The notes beneath the pieces were generated by a model that ran no database searches, was not told the DNA's origin, and saw nothing but the letters and a program-made list of their open reading frames with translations. From Pontederia crassipes (Eukaryota; Streptophyta; Magnoliopsida; Commelinales; Pontederiaceae): a DNA stretch of 64,000 nt. A program made the position numbers and the translations under genes. Numbering within the stretch: the stretch's first letter is position 1; each line of letters starts with the position of its first letter. The stretch spans positions 57,379,146 through 57,443,145 of the forward strand of contig CM060193.1 in the NCBI GenBank assembly GCA_030549335.1, read 5' to 3'. Positions 35,400 through 47,939 of this stretch are shown here, one piece after another.

Positions 35400-38300
35400 T
35401 GAGGCAAAAAAAGCAAAAAATGAAGCCACAGTCCAATATATCTGTTGCTGTCATCTCATGGTCAGAGGAGAGAAAGGGAAAAAGGAAAAGAAAAAACTGA
35501 CAGAAAAATATGTGAAAAAAACAAATTTAGGAGAGAGAAAGGGCGGAAAGAACTACATATTTGATGGGTTTTTTAGATATTGTGACAGCTAATATCCAAC
35601 CCATGTGTGGGGTCAGCATGCAAGTTCCCTACACGAGATTATGTCACTCATGTCTCTATCTCCATTTTTATCTGTTCATTCATTTAATTATTTTAAAAAT
35701 ATTAGGATATAATTCTCCATTCAATTGCTGTTTTTGTCTCTCTCTCTCTCCAAATTCAACAGAAGCTGCCAAATCACCAAAGAATTTAATAAAATATGAA
35801 ATTAAAATAAACAAATAAATTTAACAATAAAATAAGAAAATCTGATTTTTACAAATTGAATAGTTGCATGATTTTATTATCAAATGATATTGCCAAAAAA
35901 GGCAAAAAAAAAGATATCAAGCAAATAAATACATCTCATTATTATATTGCTTAAATAAATATTACACTGATGCCGGTTGTTTTATAAATTATAATTATGA
36001 ATTAAATGGTGGTATGAACTTAAGAAGAATTTATGACATTTGATCATGAATTAATATTAATACATATCTTTTCAGACTTCTTCATAATTAAGTTTAATTG
36101 TCCTTTGATTGAATCGATCAAGTAATTAATTTATCGACCGTATTTTTTTAAAAGAAATATATTGATGAAAGAAAACCTCCATTTAAAGTTGTGAGCGATT
36201 GAAAAAATCATATTTTAAAAAATATCATTATTAAAAATAAATGATTACGTAGAAATACGCGTCGTGTACGTTTACAAGTAGAAAAAAGACGCTGTATTAA
36301 TTGTTGTCTTATTGGCAGGAGAGTCCAAAGATTGGAGGGTAAATGTTGACAACAATATTTAATATTATTATTATTATTCTAAATATTATATTTATTTTTT
36401 TATATTTATTTTATTTAAAAATGGTGATATATTTTATTTGGATGCTACATGGAAGACAAGTGTCATGTAGTTTCAAAAGAACTTAAAAACCTCTATTAAA
36501 TAATATTGGAAGGCTAAGATGAGATCATGGACAAAATTCAAGGACTGTGATTAAATATTACTCTCTGCCATAATATATTATATATTATTGTTTTTTTCTT
36601 TTTTTTCTTTTTGTATTCGTAATGTGCATGTTTGCATATATTAGTGTTCTAGAAGTTCTAAGAAACTCGGCCCTCACAATTAAGATAGTAGTAATTTCGA
36701 ACTATAAATGAATAATATTAATATTAGTTATACACAAATGTGTCTCACTCGACATCAATTTCTTTTATTCTATGTAAATGGTTAATAAAAAATTATTGTA
36801 TTAATAATTATATGTGTATAATTCCTTCGGTCATGCCTAATAATATTCTAGATATAAGGATTGCCACAAGATAATTCTATAAAAAGTATAATAAAATTAG
36901 AGAAATTTGAGATTTCAATTAAGTTATTGTGTTCTTGAACGATCGTTCCATTTAATCTTAAATAAATGCCATTGTCTTTAGCTAATTTCGAATTCCCTTC
37001 GCCAAAAAAAAAACATATATGTTATATTTTATTATTATTATTTATTTCCCCATAACAATGCGAAAATGTTGAGTCTATCCTATGTTTAGTATATTGTCAC
37101 ATTTTACCATTTTTCGCGAGAGGAAAAAAAATGCAGAGAAGTTGTTTCCAAAAATGTTATTAACTGTTAGGTGAATAAAAATATGGGTGATCATGAAATT
37201 AAAATTTGATAATAAAAAAAATCAAATAAGTTAAAAAGAAAACATATTAAATTATTTCTAAAAAAGTAATTGTTTATTCAAGATGAATAATAAATTTATT
37301 AATTGAAACGTTCTTTTGGTCAATTGTTCCATCGTATATCGAACAATAAATGGTGCTACCTTTTTTTTTTTAAAAAAATCAGCACAATCATTTTGTTAAG
37401 AAAAAATACTATTTGTAATTTATTTGACCTTTTAATATATTAGGGGTGTAAGAAAAAAATCGAAAAATAAAAAATGTAAAAAATCGATTAGATCCGACAC
37501 AAAACTTTTAAGTTTTTTTCGAATAAAAAAATTTAGATGATTTTTAAAATTAAATAAATCAATCGAGGAGTCCGATGAAAATTTTTACATAATTAAAAAT
37601 TTATAATATATATTGATACTATATTCTAAATATTTATAATATATATATAATTACTCATCTTATAACATGTATAGGAAATTAATATAAGTCATAAATAACA
37701 CTATTACAATATATAACATGTGAATGTCATTGATTTATAAAATAAAATATTTCTTTATATCATTAATATTTTTATAAATATAAAATTTATAAAAGATAAG
37801 GTCCAAAAAAATTATTCCAAAAAAATTGATAAGATTTTTTAATTTTAAAAATGTAACTAAAATACAAAGTGATTTTTTTTAATGAAAAAAATCATTCGAC
37901 TCCCACTGATTTTACTCCTATTTAAGATTATGGAATTTTAATTTCACGGCCGTTTCCGAGACCCACTTGTCCCTGGATTGAAACGGCGGAGCCCACCACG
38001 TAGTACGAAGGAGGAAGAAGAAGTCTCTGGGAGTGTCGCAATTTGTGGGCTCCACGCGCTTTCCAGGCGTTCCAAATTCTCTCTCTCTCTTCCCTTTTGT
38101 CCACCTCCTCACGAAACATATTCTTGACCCAGGGGGGCTATTAAATAACTAATTATCATTATATTACTTTACAATAATAAAAAAATCTCCTTTAACAGTA
38201 ATTTATAATCCCATCAAAAGTGGATTTAAGTTTCAACTAAGTAGTTCGGGTCTAAGTCAAAATTTCGATCTAAAAAATTATTCGTTGTTTTCTAGATTAA

Positions 38301-38990
38301 TTTTTAAATTATAAAATCATCATAAAAATATTTTAAAAAAATAAAAATCATTTATTAACGAGTCGCTTTTTTCAAAGTCCTACTTTTCTATAGTTATGTT
38401 TTAAAAATATATATAATAAAATAAAATTAGCCTTAAAATATTTAGTTTTATATTAAATATAAAATCTGCTATTAAAATGTAAAGTTATCAAACTAGAGTT
38501 GGATAATATGATAGAAAATATAAAATTATATGCAAAAATTAATATATCTATAAAGAAAATTAATAAATTATGATTAATTATATAAATTAAAAAAAAAATA
38601 ATATTCTACGCCAGTTCTTACGGTTTTAAAATTACTCTAAACTATATTCGAACTCCAAATTTTGTATTTTTTGTTTTTTTGCTTTGATTTCTTTGAATTG
38701 ATTGGGTTTTTTTCTTACACCCCCTACAACACAGTATTCCAGTTTGCCTTTCACAGTAAAAGAAAGTTATTACAATCTAATGCGACATGACATTAAAGTA
38801 TTAAAAATAAATTTTATTATGCCGTGTATTTAAGTTAAGCAAGTTTTGAGCTTTGGTCATTAACACGGCAAAAAAACTATCAATCATTCCAATGAGTCTA
38901 TGGTTCTTGATTTTGTTATCTTGCAAGAATGTGATTAGTTGATCACGTCAATAATTTATAAGCAGGAAAAAAATCCCAATTCATCCTTGT
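35400..38990. other. AT-rich spacer with one GC-rich islet
   Basis: The proximal part is the upstream region of the bHLH gene. 35700-37900 is very AT-rich with no recognised gene or element. 37930-38140 is a GC-rich islet open in two minus-strand frames for about 64 codons, without any domain; it resembles promoter or leader sequence or transposon cargo but cannot be assigned. Confidence 0.4.
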
Positions 38991-38992
38991 GG

Positions 38993-38994
<2 letters not shown>

Positions 38995-39035
<41 letters not shown>
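38995..39035. repeat. (TA)n microsatellite
   Basis: About 20 TA units. Confidence 0.95.
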
Positions 39036-39038
<3 letters not shown>

Positions 39039-39252
39039 TGGAGATGGTGCAGAACACAATAAATTTAATTATCGATTTTTTCAGAACAAAATTGTATAGA
39101 TAGGTAAATAAACTCATGTCGAGTTTAATAATAGAAGGTTTGTACCGCAATCTACGCCACTTCCGCCTTCTTAATCTGCATCGTGTTCTTGCATGCATGA
39201 TATGGACACGGACATGACTTGTTAAATTCCAGCGTGATTTGTGGTGCACAAT

Positions 39253-39258
<6 letters not shown>

Positions 39259-39310
<52 letters not shown>
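39259..39310. repeat. (TA)n tract at transposon insertion site
   Basis: About 25 TA units immediately left of the TIR element at 39312; TA units continue on its right side (39962-39979). Confidence 0.95.
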
Positions 39311-39311
<1 letters not shown>

Positions 39312-39316
<5 letters not shown>

Positions 39317-39963
39317 TGTACTACCACACTTTTGTGGTAGCACTGTACGTCCACGCCTCCAAGACTATTAAATTCGGGATCGACGGACAAGATTAAGGCG
39401 TGTCGATTTGAGCATTCGATTAGGGGGTTTGTGTCTGATTCCTAGGTCATAGGCCCGTCGTGATCTCCTCCCATCTCTGCACGACTTGGGGGCCGACACC
39501 CTCCTTTTTCGAAATCATCGACACCGACGAGCTTGTAGAGAGGGAGTCGCACAAAGACAAAGATGGAATCTCACGTAGAGGGAGGAGGGGGACACACGAG
39601 AGGGGAGGCGAAGCACAGAGAGGACGACGTCTTCGATCTCCACCCTCGCAGGTCGTCGAGCATGTAGCTTCGTCATCGAGCTTTTCTTCTCTGTGCGATG
39701 AACAAGATGGTCAACGACGATGCGGGATCTCGACGGTTCTTCTGTCACATATCGACGTCGCGTCCGCCATTCTCTCACCAGTCACTACCGCCCTCTATAG
39801 TAACGTCCCCCCTTCGCAAGATCACGCAAGTCGTCAACCGAGCAAGATCACCCTCTGTGAACCGAATCTCACAAGATCCAATCTCATGTGTCGATATCAA
39901 ATTTGACCGGTCCTAAAAGCGTGAGCGCACAGTGCTATCATAAAAGTGTGGCAGCACATTAAT
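39312..39963. mobile_element. TIR element with GC-rich cargo, inserted in (TA)n
   Basis: Inverted ends of about 45 bp. The left is ATTAATGTACTACCACACTT; the right, in reverse, is ATTAATGTGCTGCCACACTT. Both go on with TTGTGGTAGCACTGT- or TTATGATAGCACTGT-like sequence and a CACGC block. The element is 652 bp, with a GC-rich centre (39440-39910) carrying a 148-codon open frame on the plus strand with no recognised domain. Insertion inside a TA run recalls Micron-type MITEs, while the GC cargo recalls Pack-MULEs. The family is unresolved because the target duplication is hidden in the TA run. Confidence 0.75.
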
Positions 39964-40116
39964 ATATATATATATATATACTCCTCATTTCTTAATTCTT
40001 ATTATGATCTCATGGTCGATTTACATGTTTCAAGATACTTCATCATTCATGCCTCCTTTGGATGAAAAAAAAAATTGCAGCCTCCAATTTGGTGATCACT
40101 TATTATAGGCAGTTTT

Positions 40117-42588
40117 TGTAACGTATGCACAATTTACATAAGGAAAGGAATTCAAAAGGGCAAGGAAAAGTCAAATTGAAATTTTATTACCATTAATGGG
40201 ATTTAAAACAAATTGAATTCGAAAAAAAAAGAAAGGAAACATTGAAGATAGAAATGGCCGACCAGGGGAGGAAATTCCTCCCCTGATCGTGCTCGAAAAA
40301 CGGCCGGCCAAAGGGCCGGCCGACCCTATAAAAAGGGGCACGAGGATGCCCTCACGCCCCTCTTGGACACCCCAGCTGGCCGACGCCCATTCCTTTTTCC
40401 CCTTCGTCTTCTACGACTTCGGCGGACTGCAGCAAAGCAAAGCAGACAGCTCGAACAGCAACCGACCCGACTCGCTTTCGACGCACGGCGACCTCCCTCG
40501 ACGTGCGCAAGAACCAGGTGCACCTCCTGCATCGGCCAAGGATGATCGGTGATCACCTGAACGACGCCAGCGGCTCGACGAACTTTCGACGTCCACATTA
40601 GAGGTACCTTAGATTTAAATCCCCCTAGACGAAGAAATTTAGATCTATTGTTTTACGTAAAGATATCATCGTGATCATGGATGACATAGAATCATTTTTC
40701 ATATTGTGAGTTACTCGATTTGACGGCCGGAAGGTCGTTCGAAATCTAGAAGATAATCGGTGCAATCCTGTGCATCAAGCACCCGGCCCGAGTCGATTAC
40801 GACCCAGCCTGGGTCTTGTTTAGTCACGGTCCGAGTTCAGACAAACCCGGACCGAGTTACCTCATCGACAGATCGACGAAGTTTTCATTTCAGAACCCGG
40901 CCCAAGTCTAAGTAGACCCGGACCGGGCAGCCTCGCCGACAATATCGCAGAAGTATGGCCGGAAATCAGACCTCGTCGGAGTCGGAGAAGGTGGTCGGTG
41001 CTTACCCGACCCGAGTCCTTGCCGACTCGGCCCGAGCCTTATTCGATCAGATCAATTCTTAATTTGACCGAATGATGATCGGTGTACTATCCACAACCCG
41101 ACCCCGGTTAACCTCAACTCGGACCGGGTCATGTATAGAAACTTCCCGACAGAGACTCGGCCCGAGTTTTCCCTAACCCGGCCCGAGTTCTATCGGCCAG
41201 AATTGCGGACTTTTTTCGTTGAGTCAAACCCTTCGAAAGTTAGGTCCCCTTTTTCATCAGAATCATGTAAAATCTTATCTAAGACTTTAAAGAACACAAT
41301 GAACCTTATTTTGTTCTAAGGAAGATCCAACTCCATAGAGAAAAGGAATCTCTTCCTCTACTGATTCTAACTTTATCAAAGATAATTAAAGCAAAGCAAA
41401 GTAAAGATAAAGATGTGGGATTGCTACGTACCGCTCCTAGTGTATAGAGCAGAGATCATAGTATTGTATAGAGAGAGACATGTAGTTAGTTGAGGAGACA
41501 ACGAAACTACTAGTCTTCAATGACCACTGTTCCTAAGATTTCAGGTCTTCTCACACTTGTATCTCGAATGAAGGGTGATGCTTTGGTCACACTTCTTCCC
41601 TCAGATATTAAAGTATTGAGCCACAGGGACATGTAGTTAATTGAGGAGACAGTGAACCTACATATTTCTTAATTGACCACTGTTCATGGGGTGTAGGTTC
41701 TCTCCCACCTACATTCCGAATTGGGTGAGGCATTAACTCTCACCCCTTTTTTTTTGGGCTTACTAACTTCAGAGATTCAGAAAGACACCTCTAGCATCCC
41801 AATTAATAAAGATGAGCTCACATAGGACAACAAACATTAAGAATATCACAGTAATGTAAAAGACGTAGTGCAACTCATAATAAAGATAATGCAAAGTAAA
41901 GTATTGTATAACATGATAGAAACATTGTAAAGTAAAGTATGGAACATGGTATTGCAAAGATAATGCAGAGTAAGATAAAGACAAAGTATAGTTATAGCAA
42001 GGAACAGAGCAAAGATATGGTTAATATTAAAGTATGATGTATGACTCTTCATAGTCAATGTATAGAAGTCAAGGCATACAATTGTTCACCACTGACATAT
42101 TGTTTCTATAATAATCATTGATTGCTATTTCATCGTCTATGTTCTATTGCTTATGGGTATTCTGCATTGGAATTTTGCAGGTGAGAATGCTAATTAATGA
42201 GATGAAGGAGGACACAGAGCTTGAAGAATGTTGCACATGACATCAACTATTGCCACAAGTTCTTGAAGCATGCATTTATGTTTAGCATGTTCTATTCTAT
42301 TCATAGACATCATATCATTCCGCTCATCGAAATTCTTCTGCCATTGAACTTCTTGAGAATTATGATCTCTTATTATCCTACTACCACTTGTATGGATGAA
42401 TTATGTATTTGATATTTCGATTATTAAATTTTCGCATTAAAGTTTTGATATTATATTTTTTATTATATTGATGTCACGTATGTCATTTTGTTGAATGATT
42501 ATGGTCAATAGTGTAGTAGACAGTGTAACACTTTCGAGATCAACCTGACTGCCTACGTGACAGGAGGGACGATTTTGGGAGCGTTACA
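40117..42588 (+). mobile_element. Ty3/gypsy solo LTR, 2472 bp, 5-bp target duplication GTTTT
   Basis: GTTTT at 40112-40116 and 42589-42593. The LTR begins TGTAACG and ends GGGAGCGTTACA, the same end style as the chromovirus-like LTR at 58015-61381. A TATA-type CCCTATAAAAAGGGG at 40324 is in plus orientation. Downstream is a cluster of ACCCGG-CCGAGT words. There is no internal region. It looks whole as a solo LTR. Confidence 0.88.
40778..41190 (+). repeat. Dispersed ACCCGGnCCGAGT motif cluster in solo LTR
   Basis: About twelve near-copies of ACCCGGCCCGAGT, ACCCGGACCGAGT or CTCGGCCCGAGT at irregular spacing of about 25-60 bp. The same motif is clustered in the LTR at 59735-60120. Confidence 0.85.
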
Positions 42589-42708
42589 GTTTTTAACAGC
42601 CTAAGGTTTTGTTTTAATGGAGAATATAATAGGGATGATATTATATTAACGGAAATTGAATGAACGTTTAAAGAGTATACGCAATATTTGAATATAATTT
42701 AACTTCAA

Positions 42709-43656
42709 GAGTGGCCTTAATGCCACTCTCACGATTCTTATTGCCACTCCAATTAGACTATTCTACCCTTAATTGCTTTTTTACTTTGGCTTGGAAACTG
42801 TAACGTCAGTCAATAGATGATAAGAAAGATGATAAGAGAGTTTAGAAGGACACCATCTGTCAAAATAAAAGAAAGAGGTAGCAAGTATAATGGAGTAGAT
42901 AAAAAGTGACTTCTCATCTTCTCATTCTGATTTTAGAAAAAAAACATAAAGAAATTTATAATCGAGTAGAAAGAAAATATTTATGAAAGGACAATAAAGT
43001 CTAATTAAATAAATATAATTTTGTTGTATAAGTGAGCATCAAATATGTATATATAATATGCATTTATTTTTATTCTCTCTTTCAACCTCGTCGATTTCCA
43101 CTCAAATATGCAAAAATCTAGGTATAATGAAAAATATATAATTGAGTATAATGAATTTTAATATTTTTAATATTAATTAATATAATTCATTTGGATAGGT
43201 TATAATTCTTTTTCTATCACTAAGAATTGTTTTTTAATAACAAAAAATCTTAAAGTACTTATTTTTTGGGTATAGTTGAGTAAGTATATTGAAATGCGAA
43301 TTATTTATGGCAAGTGAATTTATGCTTCCACTAAATTTAATCTGAAATTTTGTTATGACAAATAAAGATGACAAATTGTACAACAAGAAAGATAAATATT
43401 TATTTATCACTAATAATTTTTTTTACCACGAATTAAATAAATTGCTTGAGGAATACAAACTAAACATAAAAATAAAATATGAAGAAAAGAGTATCATATT
43501 ATTATTTTTACTTCTTTCTTTTGACATGTTGTGCCACTCTAAACTCCGCATCATCTGTTGATGTTGCAACTTTCAAAGACAAAGTAAAAAAAATAAGGAT
43601 AATATAGTCTAATTGGAGTGGCAATAAGAATCTTAGGAGTGGCACTAAGGCCATGC
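42709..43656. mobile_element. MULE-type MITE, 948 bp, 11-bp target duplication
   Basis: TTTAACTTCAA at 42698-42708 and 43657-43667. Inverted ends of about 60 bp: the left starts GAGTGGCCTTAATGCCACTC; the right, in reverse, GCATGGCCTTAGTGCCACTC. Both continue with ATTCTTATTGCCACTCCAAT and TAGACTAT. The interior is AT-rich with no transposase. Ends starting with G and a 9-11 bp duplication point to Mutator-like elements. Confidence 0.87.
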
Positions 43657-43667
43657 TTTAACTTCAA

Positions 43668-44266
43668 ATAGAACTCATCAAATGGATAACTTTTAAGGAG
43701 CTAAAAATAATTGTCCATATTCTATCTTTTATTTCTTCTCAAGAAATTTAAAAAATGCATAACATCTGCCTAAGAATGATAACAATATTTATCGATTTTA
43801 TTATTTTCTAACCTATGCGTTGTAACATATATCTAAACTAAAAAAAAATACATATAAGGACTTGAAAAAAAAATCACTGACCTCTACTCTTTAATTTTAA
43901 CTGTGGGATTGAAAAAAAAAATCAATTGTTTATCTTTTGAAAAGCTCTCTCGGAAACATGTCCAAATGCAATCTTAACTCATCCCTCCATCATTGAAAAG
44001 CCAAACAAAGTCTAAGGTTAGATTTGAATTTGGCCATGATCTCCTTATTTAATTGCATTAATATCTCCGGATCCTATGGTGTGATTTGTGAAGTGTGTAT
44101 TATTATCATATTGCTCATGAAAAGGCCAATAATATATCCCTCATAATCATATAATATATGGTTAGCTAGCCGACTTGGGACATGATTTGTATAACAATGC
44201 ATTCCGGAAATTAATTGTTGCTTCATGGGTCAATCAACAGATCGATTGAACATGCACCGTTGGTCA

Positions 44267-44312
<46 letters not shown>

Positions 44313-44650
44313 AGTAATTGATTAACTTAATTAATCCATGTATACTTGATGTGCTTTTGTTAGAGACTTCTTTTTTTTTTCTCCCCCTCAAATAAGAGCA
44401 TAAACTGCACCACTGTTTATATGTTACCTCAAATTCCTCCGTGATTGATTCTAATCAAAACAATTCATAATTTATTATTGTTTAAAGTTGTAACATCACA
44501 ACCCATGGGAAATGTGACACATGCTTTGGACTTATGTAGCGTTGCACAATTTATTTGATGATGAGACAAAATTTTGATCTTAAGTAAACGTTGCAAAAAA
44601 GGGAAATGTGACTGGCTAAAGGTTAAAAGATTCAGTAATTTAATAAAAGG
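43668..44650. other. AT-rich spacer
   Basis: No gene is recognised. It includes a (TA)n run of about 20 units at 44270-44309. Confidence 0.5.
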
Positions 44651-44654
44651 TAAC

Positions 44655-45584
44655 CACTAATTATATATTGGTAACATTTATTTACTAATTGTTTATATAA
44701 TGGTTGCGGTGTGGTGCGGAAGGATCGTCGCGAGGGAGGAGGAGGGCAGGAAAAAATAGGAAAAAATGACAAGATGGGGAAGATTGCTAGGCAGAAAAAA
44801 AAACTGTTCCGACAGAAAAAAAAAACCGATTTTTTATCTTGAATCGTCAAAAGAAAAAGCGCTCATCGGATCCTCATCCGACGGATGCTAAAAGGGGAGG
44901 CTGGTCCTCGCTCTCCCATTATATCCAATTATATATTGGTAGCATTTTTTTGTAAAAAAAATAGTTATAAAGCATCTTGTGACATATAAAACGTAATTAT
45001 ATTAGTTTGTAATAGAACAACAGTTATGCTATAAATAAATATATCACCCCTTTATTCTAAATAGTTTATGCATCTCTTCTCCTCCTCCCTCTCTCCCTCG
45101 TGTGAGCTTAACCCTATTCGTTCTGCTCCTTTCTCTCCGCACTCAAATCTCTTTCCCCTTCCCCTCTCTCTCTCCTCCTCCCCTTTTTTTAGTGTCAGAT
45201 TGTGCAGCCAAACTCATCCTCGTAACGAATCGGTACTGTAGCATTATATTTGTACATTTAAACATCACCAATTTTTTCTTATTCGTAACGTTTAAACATA
45301 ACTGAAGTTTATCAATTCGTGATGTTTAAATGTCACCAAAGTATTTTTTTCGTAATGTTTGAACATTATCGTTACCTATGGTTTGGTCGCATTTCAACGT
45401 TACATATAAATATTCTTTTGTAACATTTCGTCTAATTTTTTTAATTATAAACGTGAAAAAAAAACAATTTGTAACACACTTATGGTTAACACTAGTAATG
45501 TTTATAAAATGTTACAATAATTTTTGGTAACATTTAAATGACTTTTATTTACTTTTATTACACGTTACAATAATTGTTGTAGTG
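44655..45584. mobile_element. CACTA-like non-autonomous element
   Basis: The left is CACTAATTATATATTGGTAA; the right, in reverse, is CACTACAACAATTATTGTAA. Both are followed by CATTT/CGTGT and then TAACATTTAAA-type subterminal words, which recur across 45230-45560. Flanks AAC and AAT agree at two of three bases. About 930 bp, partly GC/CT-rich inside, without transposase. Confidence 0.6.
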
Positions 45585-46014
45585 AATTTTCATATACTCC
45601 TATTTTTTTTATTGTAACATCATATATACCACACCTTCACCCCCCTCCATATCGTAACATCATCTTTATGATATGCACATATGTTTTTATATATACTTAG
45701 CGTCTACTTGAAGCATAAAAGTAGTAATATTCTCATTGACTATGGTAGCCATGCAAGCATAGAGAAGAATCTAGCATTGAACGGCAACATCCAAATCAAT
45801 TTTAACTAGCTACTACATTTTCAAGTTGAAGACGAGCTTTAACTCCTCCACTCGTTGGATGTATCATTGATAATGCATGAGCGACTCAAATGGCACACAC
45901 TTCACTAATACGGTTATACCTAGTGCTTTGTGTATGCCTTAGCATTTGATGAGTAACTAATACTCAAGGACGGTTCAAAATATATGTCGTCAAAACTAAT
46001 TTGGTAATAACTAC

Positions 46015-46748
46015 CACTATAATATTTTATGAATTTTCGATGGTCAAATACATTGAAAATTTCATGAAATTCATCGAAAAATTAATTTTTGGAGGGGACA
46101 ACATCGTTGAAAGAATATTCGTCGGAAACAATTTTCCAATGGGCGCCTAGAAACTTTTTTAAAGAATAAAAAACTCAGCCGTCTGCAGTCAGATCTAGCT
46201 GCAAGCGGTCTGACGGTTAGCGCCCAAATCCGATCGTAGGTGGCCGATATGGCCGCTAGCAGCTGGATCGGACTGCAGGCCTGATCTAGCAGCTGGATCG
46301 GACTGCAGGTCGTTGTTGGGGATGTTGGAGCTGGAGTCGCTATGTCGTCCCCGAAGCCGCAAGTTCACCAGAGTCGGTAGTCATCGGAGTCGGTAGCTGC
46401 CAGAGTCAAGAGAGAGGGGGGGAGCGCAAGCAGCTGGATTCCATCACAAGTGTGGCCAGATCAAGCCGCAAGCGGCTTGACGACCGAATATGTGATAGAG
46501 AAGAAGAAATGGAGAGGGAAAGGGGAGTGAGAGAGAGGGGGAGAGAGAGATAATCGAAGAGGAAAAAGGAGAGAGAAGTTATTATAATATATTTTATTAT
46601 ATTTTGTTCATCGGTAATATCGAAGGTGAGGATCGTCGACAGTATTAGCTATAGACACTTTGTGAGTTAATATTTTTCTTCGTCGTAAATTTTATCGATA
46701 AACGCCATGGATTTTGACTCGTCCAAAATGTGTCATTTTGTTGTAATT
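46015..46748. mobile_element. Worn CACTA-like element related to the one at 11502
   Basis: The left is CACTATAATATTTTATGAAT; the right, in reverse, is AATTACAACAAAATGACACA. Subterminal TTTTCGATGG and CATCGAAAA words and a GC-rich centre with GCTGGATCGGACTGCAGG-type words echo the architecture of 11502-12492. A target duplication is not evident. Confidence 0.5.
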
Positions 46749-47207
46749 TTCAACTTTTCAGTTGGGTTTGAGAAATAAATAATTCGACCCAAAAATATAA
46801 TCAGATCATCTGAATTGGATATGATGGGAAAAAATCTCAATTTGACTAAATTCGGTTAAAATAAAACTAGTAATTGTCTTAGAAATTATTTATCAGTTAT
46901 ATATATATATGATAGTCATTAAATAAATAATAATAATTAACTATATTAGTTTTGCTTATCTTTATTATTATTTTCTCTTATTTAACTTCTACTAAAATTC
47001 ATAATATATATAGAGTATTCAATCAAAGTTAAATATCTACTTGCACCCAAAGTGAATTTGTGTAACCTATTTTTTTATTAATCTTCTTATCTACTTTTAT
47101 TACTAGAGTCCTAATTTCTTATATATTTATATCATAAATAATATTCTTCCAGTCAATATAATTTGTCGACATGAGGCTTCTTACTTTTGACCATTTACCT
47201 CCCCTTA

Positions 47208-47210
<3 letters not shown>
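46749..47210. other. AT-rich spacer
   Basis: Nothing recognised. Confidence 0.5.

Positions 47211-47211
<1 letters not shown>

Positions 47212-47270
<59 letters not shown>
47212..47270. repeat. (TA)n-(TG)n microsatellite
   Basis: About 23 TA units followed by a short TG run, directly bordering a GC-rich block. Confidence 0.95.
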
Positions 47271-47379
47271 AGTTTGATGGGTCTCCGTCGGATGGAGATT
47301 CAACGGGCGCTTTTTTTTTTTTGTTCAGAGGGCCGGTTTGCCTGAAAAAAGAAATGATTCGACTTGAAAAAAAAATCGA

Positions 47380-47935
47380 AAAGGGGGAGCGGCGACGGCG
47401 AGAGGTGGCGACATCGGCAGTAGCAGTGGGCAGACGGCATCGGCTAGCAGCAGTAGCAACGGGCAGACGGCGGCAACGGCGATGGTGACAGCATTGGCAT
47501 CGGCAGCGAGCAACAGCGGCGGCGGTAGCGGCATCGGTGGCAGCGGCAGCATCATCAGTGGCAGCGGCAACCTCGCGAGTGGTGGTGATCTCGCGGCGGC
47601 GTGAAGATCGTGCGGCGAGGAGACATCTTCGCCTCAGATTCGGCTTTCTTCGTCCCATCTGACGACGATGGCGAACTCACGAGCGGCGATCTCGCAGGCG
47701 GCGACCTCGCGAGCGGCGGCGATCTCGTGATGGTGACGAAGATCTTGCAGTGAGGCGACCTCTTCGCCTACGATCCGGCCTTCTTCACCCCATCCGATGG
47801 CGACGACGAACTCACAAGCGGCAATCTCGCAGCCGGCGACCTCGCGAGCGATGGCGAGGCAACCTCTTCGCCTCCGATCCTGCATTCTTCACCCCATCAG
47901 ACGGCGACGGTGACCTCACGAGAGATAGTAAGTGA
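47380..47935. repeat. GC-rich block ending in a three-copy tandem repeat
   Basis: The left part (47380-47580) is GGCAGCGGC-like trinucleotide-rich DNA that translates as Ala/Arg runs. From about 47626 a unit of about 120 bp recurs at about 47626, 47760 and 47866. It reads CTTCGCCT-CGATCCGGC, TTCTTCACCCCATC-GA, GGCGACGACGAACTCAC and GAGCGGCGATCTCGCA; the last copy is shorter. Peptides across it are repeat artefacts. Confidence 0.75.
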
Positions 47936-47939
47936 CAAG

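Noticed and set aside
37918-38119. About 64-codon minus-strand frames in a GC-rich islet
   Set aside because: Two overlapping frames, no domain, no convincing splice or start context.
39460-39906. 148-codon plus-strand frame as a host gene
   Set aside because: Located between terminal inverted repeats of a small transposon, with biased composition and no domain.
47119-47885. Ala/Arg-rich frames on the minus strand as genes
   Set aside because: They translate GC-rich trinucleotide and tandem-repeat DNA and run into the TA microsatellite.
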